Origin: Elusimicrobiota bacterium | GTDB taxonomy: Bacteria > Elusimicrobiota > Elusimicrobia > UBA1565 > UBA9628 | NCBI GenBank assembly: GCA_028717865.1 | Contig: JAQUMZ010000070.1 | Span: 1-9,774 of the forward strand | Reading direction: 5' to 3' | Length of the DNA stretch: 9,774 nt | Part shown: positions 6,362-9,774 of the stretch, piece by piece | Layout of the letters: each line of letters begins with the position of its first letter | Numbering within the stretch: position 1 is the first letter of the stretch | Made by a program: the position numbers and the translations under genes | The notes under the pieces: generated by a model | What the model was told of the DNA's origin: nothing | The model's database searches: none | The model's input: only the letters and a program-made list of their open reading frames with translations

Positions 6362-7063
6362 TTGGACAACGGCGAGCAGAAGCTCCTGCGCAACCGAACC
6401 ACCCTCTACCTTCTGCTGGGCGCGGCGGCGTCGCTGCTCATCCCCCTGCTGGGGGTGCTCTACCTGCGCTTTATCGACGACGCGGCCCCGGCCTCGGGCA
6501 ATTCGGTCAACGCCTTCGCGCGTAGGGACGGGCAAGTCGAGCGCATTCGCGCGGCCGCGGCCCCGGCGCCGGCGGCGCCGCGGCCCCCGAACGGCAAGCC
6601 GACCGTGACCGCGGAAACGGCCACCGATTCATCGGGCCGGCCGCAGGCCCCGGCCTCAGATTCCCTGGGCTTCATACGCGGCGGCTCCGACTACTACCAA
6701 CAAGCGCAGGCCCGCCCCCCCGCCGAGCCCGCCCCCGCCCCCGCCGCGGCGCCGGCCGAGCCGCCGACGCCCCCGCGCAAGCCGGCCAAACCGTCGGCAA
6801 GGACCTTCGCCCAGCCCAAGCTCAATTCCACGGGCGCGCGGGGCTCGTTTTACAATTTCGGCGGCAAGCAGCCGTTCGCGGGCGGCTCGGGAGGGCTGAC
6901 CCAGCACAACCAAGCCCCCGGGACTCCGCCGTCCGGCGTACCCGACGTCGGGGCCATGCTCAAGAGCGTTCCCGGCGCCGGAAGCGGTGCGCCGGCCGGG
7001 ATGCCCGACGTGGGCGACATGCTCAAGAGCGTGCCGGGCTACTCCGACCCCGGCCAGAAATAG
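6362..7063 (+). CDS. Membrane-anchored Pro/Ala-rich protein with duplicated C-terminal motif
   Basis: A protein of 233 residues of unknown family. KLLRNR is followed by one hydrophobic helix (about 14-36) with few positives after it, so the N-terminus should be inside and the rest in the periplasm. Residues of about 60-145 are low-complexity Ala/Pro, a likely extended linker. The C-terminal part is Gly-rich (FYNFGGKQPFAGG) and ends in two copies of G(V/M)PDVG(A/D)MLKSVPG. The start is TTG at 6362: the frame is closed by a TAG at 6332, no ATG or GTG occurs before the membrane helix, and the promoter ends 9 nt upstream. No Shine-Dalgarno is visible, consistent with a leaderless message, though TTG on a leaderless mRNA would be unusual. 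It shares its control region with the barrel gene and its promoter type with the FliF-FliG operon, so a part in the same envelope machine is plausible but unproven. Confidence 0.75.
   Translation: MDNGEQKLLRNRTTLYLLLGAAASLLIPLLGVLYLRFIDDAAPASGNSVNAFARRDGQVERIRAAAAPAPAAPRPPNGKPTVTAETATDSSGRPQAPASDSLGFIRGGSDYYQQAQARPPAEPAPAPAAAPAEPPTPPRKPAKPSARTFAQPKLNSTGARGSFYNFGGKQPFAGGSGGLTQHNQAPGTPPSGVPDVGAMLKSVPGAGSGAPAGMPDVGDMLKSVPGYSDPGQK
6935..7039 (+). repeat. In-frame tandem motif within the Pro/Ala-rich protein
   Basis: Residues 192-205 and 213-226 are near-identical 14-mers of the form G-x-PDVG-x-MLKSVPG, with a start-to-start distance of 21 residues. Differing synonymous codons (for example gtc/gtg and gtt/gtg) show the amino acids are kept while the bases drift, which suggests a functional binding motif. 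Confidence 0.8.
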
Positions 7064-7083
7064 CCGCGCGGACCGCGGCTTTT
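7062..7083 (+). terminator. Intrinsic terminator of the plus-strand gene
   Basis: AGCCGCG (7062-7068) pairs with CGCGGCT (7074-7080) around loop CGGAC and is followed by TTT. It overlaps the TAG stop codon. The T-run is short, so efficiency may be moderate. Confidence 0.6.
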
Positions 7084-7089
7084 CCGCGT

Positions 7090-7224
7090 GCGCGCACCGG
7101 ACGGTATGCGGATCCGAGGAGTTGGGCGAGTTCTCGCCCATTTCCGTCGAACTTAATACTATCGGCGCGACTGAGGAAAGGTCGCGCCGGCCTCGCGATC
7201 CCTGGCGGGATCGCGAGGGGGTTT
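7090..7224 (+). repeat. Structured tandem element, copy 1 (candidate ncRNA)
   Basis: First of two direct copies 238 bases apart. Bases 7102-7224 match the second copy at 117 of 123 positions, and 7155-7224 match exactly. Plausible RNA folds: an outer helix CGGT (7102-7105) with GTCG (7146-7149); a hairpin GGAG/TTCC continuing into GGGCGA/TCGCCC with a GTTC loop (7118-7145); a 9-bp stem CGGCGCGAC/GTCGCGCCG with purine-rich loop TGAGGAAAG (7163-7189); then a terminator-like hairpin. Pairs that are G-U wobbles here become Watson-Crick in copy 2, favouring the plus strand as the RNA. I do not recognise the family, and no promoter is evident. A short frame through it has no local start codon, so it is not called a gene. 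Confidence 0.75.
7191..7224 (+). terminator. Perfect 12-bp hairpin ending element copy 1
   Basis: CCTCGCGATCCC (7191-7202), loop TGGC, and GGGATCGCGAGG (7207-7218), then GGGTTT. The stem is perfect, but three Gs separate it from a three-base T-run, so it is at best a weak intrinsic terminator; it may instead be a stable 3' end. Confidence 0.5.
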
Positions 7225-7275
7225 AACGGCTGCGGTCGCAGCAAAGCCTACCATCGCGGCCCCCCGCCGTACCAA

Positions 7276-7306
7276 GGTTCGCGCGCGGTCGTGCGGCGCG
7301 CGAACC
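7276..7306. other. GC-rich hairpin between the two element copies
   Basis: GGTTCGCGCGC (7276-7286) and GCGCGCGAACC (7296-7306) form a perfect 11-bp inverted repeat with a 9-nt loop. There is no T-run on either strand. A smaller hairpin GCTGC/GCAGC lies at 7229-7242. The rest of 7225-7329 shows no gene or promoter. Confidence 0.55.
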
Positions 7307-7329
7307 CGCGCGCGCCCTATTCCTCGTGC

Positions 7330-7462
7330 GCGCGCAAGGCGGTATGCGGATCCGAAGAGCTGGGCGAGTTCTCGCCCATCTCCACCGAACTCAATACTAT
7401 CGGCGCGACTGAGGAAAGGTCGCGCCGGCCTCGCGATCCCTGGCGGGATCGCGAGGGGGTTT
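7330..7462 (+). repeat. Structured tandem element, copy 2 (candidate ncRNA)
   Basis: Second direct copy of the element at 7090-7224, with six base differences in the aligned 123-nt core. Relative to copy 1, GT to AC at 7384-7385 turns two wobble pairs of the outer helix into Watson-Crick pairs, and T to C at 7380 does the same in the next hairpin; G to A at 7356 loses one pair at the stem base. The 3' 70 bases, covering the last two hairpins, are unchanged. It ends two bases from the stop codon of the convergent sucD. Confidence 0.75.
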
Positions 7463-7463
7463 T
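7429..7463 (+). terminator. Perfect 12-bp hairpin ending element copy 2
   Basis: The same 12-bp stem and TGGC loop as in copy 1 (7429-7440 with 7445-7456), here followed by GGG and TTTT, so somewhat more terminator-like on the plus strand. It directly follows the sucD stop codon on the other strand, but read that way it has no T-run, so it is not a good sucD terminator. Confidence 0.5.
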
Positions 7464-7464
7464 C

Positions 7465-8364
7465 TCAAACCGCGGCTTTTCCGGCGAGACGCTTGGCCAC
7501 GGCCGCGCCGATGTCGCCGAGGTTCTCGACGACCGTGATGCCGGCCTCGCGCAAGGCCTTGACCTTGGACTCGTGCGTGCCCGAACCGCCCTCGACGATG
7601 GCCCCGGCATGGCCCATGCGGCGGCCGGGGGGCGCGCTGCGGCCGGCGATGAACCCAAAAACCGGCTTGCTCATGCGTTCCCGATAGAACCGGGCCGCGT
7701 CCTCCTCCGCCGAGCCGCCGATCTCGCCGATCATGACCACGGCCTCGGTGGCCGGGTCCTTCTCGAAAAGCTCCAGGATGTCGGTGAAGCTGGAGCCCGA
7801 GATGGGATCGCCGCCGATGCCGACCACGGTGGACTGGCCCAGGCCCTGCTGGGTGGTCTGATAGACCGCCTCGTAGGTCAGCGTTCCCGAGCGCGAGACG
7901 ATGCCCACGCGCCCGGCCTGGTGAATATAGCCCGGCATGATGCCGGCCTTGCAGGCCCCCGGGGTGATCACCCCGGGGCAGTTGGGCCCGATCATGCGCA
8001 CCCCGAAGCCGGCCTTATGGGCCGCGGCCAAGGCGCGCTTGACCCTGGCCATGTCCAGCACCGGTATGCCCTCGGTTATGCAGACGATCAGCGCCACCCC
8101 GGCGTCCACGCATTCAAGCACGGCGTCGGCGGCCGCGGGCGCCGGCACGAAAACCAAAGAGACGTCGGCTCCGGCTTGCCGCACCGCCTCGCCCACCGTG
8201 TTGAAGACCGGCCGGCCCAGATGGACCTCGCCGCCGCGCCCCGGCGTCACGCCGGCTACGATGTTGCTGCCGTATTCGATGCACTGTCGGGAATGAAAGG
8301 TCCCCGTGCCGCCGGTAATATTCTGGACGAGAATGCGGGACTCACGGCTCAACAGTATGCTCAT
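7465..8364 (-). CDS. sucD: Succinyl-CoA synthetase (ADP/GDP-forming) alpha subunit
   Basis: A protein of 299 residues, near the usual 290-300. It catalyses succinyl-CoA + NDP + phosphate to succinate + NTP + CoA together with SucC. Seen: the CoA-binding Rossmann loop ITGGTGTFHSRQ (16-27), PNCPG (127-131), GIGGDPISGSSF (182-193), and the phosphorylated histidine His252 in GHAGAI with the following Gly-rich loop. ATG at 8364 overlaps the sucC TGA (ATGA), with GGAGG 7 nt upstream, so expression is coupled to sucC. It is the last gene of a korB-sucC-sucD run and converges on the structured repeats. Intact, with all key residues; a cytoplasmic housekeeping enzyme. The same frame stays open far upstream over sucC, but that is a shadow. 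Confidence 0.97.
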   Translation of the reverse strand: MSILLSRESRILVQNITGGTGTFHSRQCIEYGSNIVAGVTPGRGGEVHLGRPVFNTVGEAVRQAGADVSLVFVPAPAAADAVLECVDAGVALIVCITEGIPVLDMARVKRALAAAHKAGFGVRMIGPNCPGVITPGACKAGIMPGYIHQAGRVGIVSRSGTLTYEAVYQTTQQGLGQSTVVGIGGDPISGSSFTDILELFEKDPATEAVVMIGEIGGSAEEDAARFYRERMSKPVFGFIAGRSAPPGRRMGHAGAIVEGGSGTHESKVKALREAGITVVENLGDIGAAVAKRLAGKAAV

Positions 8365-9518
8365 CGCGCCGCCTCCACGGCCTTCTTGGCCGCATCCCAG
8401 AGATCGTGGGCCGATACGATGTCGACCTTGGCCTTGGCCAGCAGTTCCCGGCCCTTCTCCACGTTGGTCCCCTGCAGGCGCACGACCAGGGGCACGCGCA
8501 GCTTGACCTTGCCCAGCGCGCCCAGTATGCCCGCGGCGATCATGTCGCACTTGACGATGCCGCCGAAGATGTTGACCAGGACGGCCTTGACCTTGGGGTC
8601 CTTCAGGATGATCTGGAAGGCCTTGGTCACCCGGTTCTCGTCGGCGGCGCCGCCGACGTCGAGGAAGTTGGCCGGCCGGCCCCCGGCCAGTGCGATGGTA
8701 TCCATGGTGCCCATGGCCAGGCCGGCCCCGTTGACCATGCAGCCGATGGTGCCGTCGAGGGCGATGTAGGATAGGTCGGCCGCCTTGGCCTGGCGCTCCA
8801 GGGCGGAAAGCTCGGGATCCCGGCGCCGGGCCAGCTCCGGATGCCGGAACAGGGCGTTGTCGTCGATGACCACCTTGCCGTCCAGGGCCAGGAAGCCCTT
8901 GGGCGTGAGCACCAGGGGGTTGACCTCGACGAGGCCGCAGTCCCGGCGAATGAACAGCTCGACCAAGGCCTGGGCGACGCGGCAAAAGCCCGCCGCGTGC
9001 TCGGGCGCGACCTTGAGCTGGAAAGCCAGCCGTCGCGCGGCGAAGCTCGGCAGGCCCGCGACCGGATCTATGGCCAGGCGCAGGATGGCCTCGGGCTTTT
9101 CCGCCGCCAGGCGCTCGATCTCCATGCCCCCCTCGGCGGAAGCGATCAGCATGGGGCCGGCGCTCTTGCGGTCCATGACCACGGAGAGGTAAAGCTCGCG
9201 CTGGATCTTGGCGCCGCCCTCCACCAGGACCTCGTGGACCTTGAGGCCCTGCCCGCGGGTCTGGTGCGTGACCAGGGTCATGCCCAGGATGGAACGCGCC
9301 GCCAGCCTGGCCTCGGCCGGCGTCTTGGCCAGCTTGATGCCCCCCGCCTTGCCCCGGCCGCCGGCCAGGACCTGGGCCTTGATCACCCACGGCCCCTTGC
9401 CGGCGCGCTTGAGGGCGGCGGGCAGGGCGGCCAGGGACTTGATCACGCCTCCGGAAGGCGGGACCGGTATGCCGTGCTGCCGGAACAGCTCCTTGGACTC
9501 GTATTCCAGCAGCTTCAT
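8361..9518 (-). CDS. sucC: Succinyl-CoA synthetase (ADP/GDP-forming) beta subunit
   Basis: A protein of 385 residues, the normal length. The ATP-grasp N-terminal domain shows KAQVLAGGRGKAGG (47-60), which binds nucleotide, and EVNPLV (198-203), which holds metal; the C-terminal CoA-ligase domain shows DGTIGCMVNGAGLAMGTMD (255-273), NIFGGI (316-321) and RLQGTN (347-352). It provides nucleotide and succinate binding to the heteromer with SucD. ATG at 9518 overlaps the korB TGA by ATGA, with a weak GAGG 7 nt upstream, implying translational coupling. The pairing with a ferredoxin-dependent oxidoreductase suggests either energy conservation by substrate-level phosphorylation or, run backwards, reductive TCA chemistry. 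ADP versus GDP preference cannot be read here. Confidence 0.97.
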   Translation of the reverse strand: MKLLEYESKELFRQHGIPVPPSGGVIKSLAALPAALKRAGKGPWVIKAQVLAGGRGKAGGIKLAKTPAEARLAARSILGMTLVTHQTRGQGLKVHEVLVEGGAKIQRELYLSVVMDRKSAGPMLIASAEGGMEIERLAAEKPEAILRLAIDPVAGLPSFAARRLAFQLKVAPEHAAGFCRVAQALVELFIRRDCGLVEVNPLVLTPKGFLALDGKVVIDDNALFRHPELARRRDPELSALERQAKAADLSYIALDGTIGCMVNGAGLAMGTMDTIALAGGRPANFLDVGGAADENRVTKAFQIILKDPKVKAVLVNIFGGIVKCDMIAAGILGALGKVKLRVPLVVRLQGTNVEKGRELLAKAKVDIVSAHDLWDAAKKAVEAAR

Positions 9519-9774
9519 GCCGCGGCCTCGTCGGAACCGTTGAGGACCGTTTGCAGCTTCGTGGGCGCCGTCTGGCGCGCCTTGGCGATCTGGTCCTCCA
9601 TGAGCTCGTGGAAGGCGGGTTGGCGCACGGCCCGGAACACCCCGACCGGGATGGGGCAGCCGTGCTCGCTCATCTTGGAGAGCAGGCAGGCCAGATGGGA
9701 GGACTCGGAACGCTCGTCGTGGACCAGAAGGTCCTTGGGCAGCCGGTCCGCCGGGAACTCCACGACCTCGGGGG
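9515..9774 (-). CDS. korB: 2-oxoglutarate:ferredoxin oxidoreductase beta subunit, C-terminal 85 residues
   Basis: Only the 3' end is in the window; the frame continues past base 9774, so no start is called (an internal GTG at 9763 is not a start). The visible tail, with DRLPKDLLVHDE, CPIPVGVFRAV and HELMEDQIAKAR, has the pattern of the C-terminus of thiamine-pyrophosphate-dependent 2-oxoacid:ferredoxin oxidoreductase beta subunits. The enzyme splits 2-oxoglutarate to succinyl-CoA and CO2 while reducing ferredoxin. The immediate overlap with sucC, which uses succinyl-CoA, makes 2-oxoglutarate the likely substrate. The thiamine-binding and cluster residues lie outside the window, so a pyruvate or branched-chain enzyme is not excluded by sequence alone. 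Confidence 0.75.
   Translation of the reverse strand, partial: PEVVEFPADRLPKDLLVHDERSESSHLACLLSKMSEHGCPIPVGVFRAVRQPAFHELMEDQIAKARQTAPTKLQTVLNGSDEAAA

Noticed and set aside
7111..7160. Resemblance of the repeats to an SAH riboswitch (CCGAGGAG) or to 5S rRNA
   Set aside because: Only a short start matches SAH and copy 2 breaks it. The overall fold, length and remaining conserved bases do not fit SAH or 5S RNA, and no regulated gene follows.
7429..7456. The 12-bp hairpin as an intrinsic terminator for sucD
   Set aside because: On the minus strand it is followed by CCGGCGCG, not a T-run. On the plus strand it has GGGTTTT, so only that direction is plausible.
7090..7462. Two-unit repeat as a CRISPR array or an insertion sequence
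   Set aside because: There are only two units of about 135 nt, no short regular repeats with unique spacers, no cas gene, no transposase and no terminal inverted repeats.
7291..8769. Plus-strand open frame of 492 codons from repeat copy 2 across sucD and into sucC
   Set aside because: It lies antisense to well-conserved enzymes with all catalytic motifs and has no family signature of its own.

Overview
The window is GC-rich DNA from a diderm bacterium: one product looks like a signal-peptide-bearing outer-membrane beta-barrel, and the other gene families are bacterial. The mix of a PorV-like barrel with TPRs, flagellar-motor-like proteins and an anaerobic 2-oxoglutarate:ferredoxin oxidoreductase next to succinyl-CoA synthetase would suit Elusimicrobiota or another anaerobic diderm phylum. 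That placement is an inference (about 0.4) and cannot be proven from this window.

Left part (1-4408, all minus strand): an operon-like run starting at a promoter just upstream of 4371. The first gene fuses a signal peptide, the last periplasmic domain and second membrane segment of FliF, most of FliG, and two TPRs in one polypeptide. Next, 18 nt later, is a 751-residue protein with a PPLP-rich head and a long coiled coil. Its stop overlaps (ATGA) the start of flbD, which runs off the window. No rod, hook or filament genes are visible, so this looks like a flagellar-motor-derived machine rather than an ordinary flagellar operon. In typical flagellar operons flbD precedes motA/motB, so stator genes may lie just outside.

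Middle part (4449-7063): a PorV-like barrel with TPRs (minus strand) and a membrane-anchored Pro/Ala-rich protein with a duplicated C-terminal motif (plus strand) diverge from a shared intergenic region of about 300 bases. The barrel gene has a strong sigma70-type promoter and a leader of about 170 nt containing what I read as a cyclic di-GMP-I (GEMM-I) riboswitch just ahead of its ribosome binding site. The plus-strand gene and the FliF-FliG gene share the same -35/-10 hexamers and spacing (TTGAAA, 17 nt, TACACT), each 8-9 nt before the start codon, which predicts leaderless or nearly leaderless messages. The simplest reading is one envelope-spanning apparatus (inner-membrane ring/switch, cytoplasmic rod, periplasmic linker, outer-membrane barrel) with at least one part under c-di-GMP control; the functional link is inference.

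The 401 bases 7064-7464 hold no convincing gene. They contain a terminator for the plus-strand gene and two direct copies of an approximately 130-nt structured element, each ending in a perfect 12-bp hairpin, with a third GC-rich hairpin between them. I do not recognise this element; it is a candidate non-coding RNA or repeat family.

Right part (7465-9774, minus strand): korB (3' end only), sucC and sucD, joined by ATGA overlaps. They convert 2-oxoglutarate to succinyl-CoA with reduced ferredoxin, then to succinate with nucleotide triphosphate formation. This is ordinary central metabolism.
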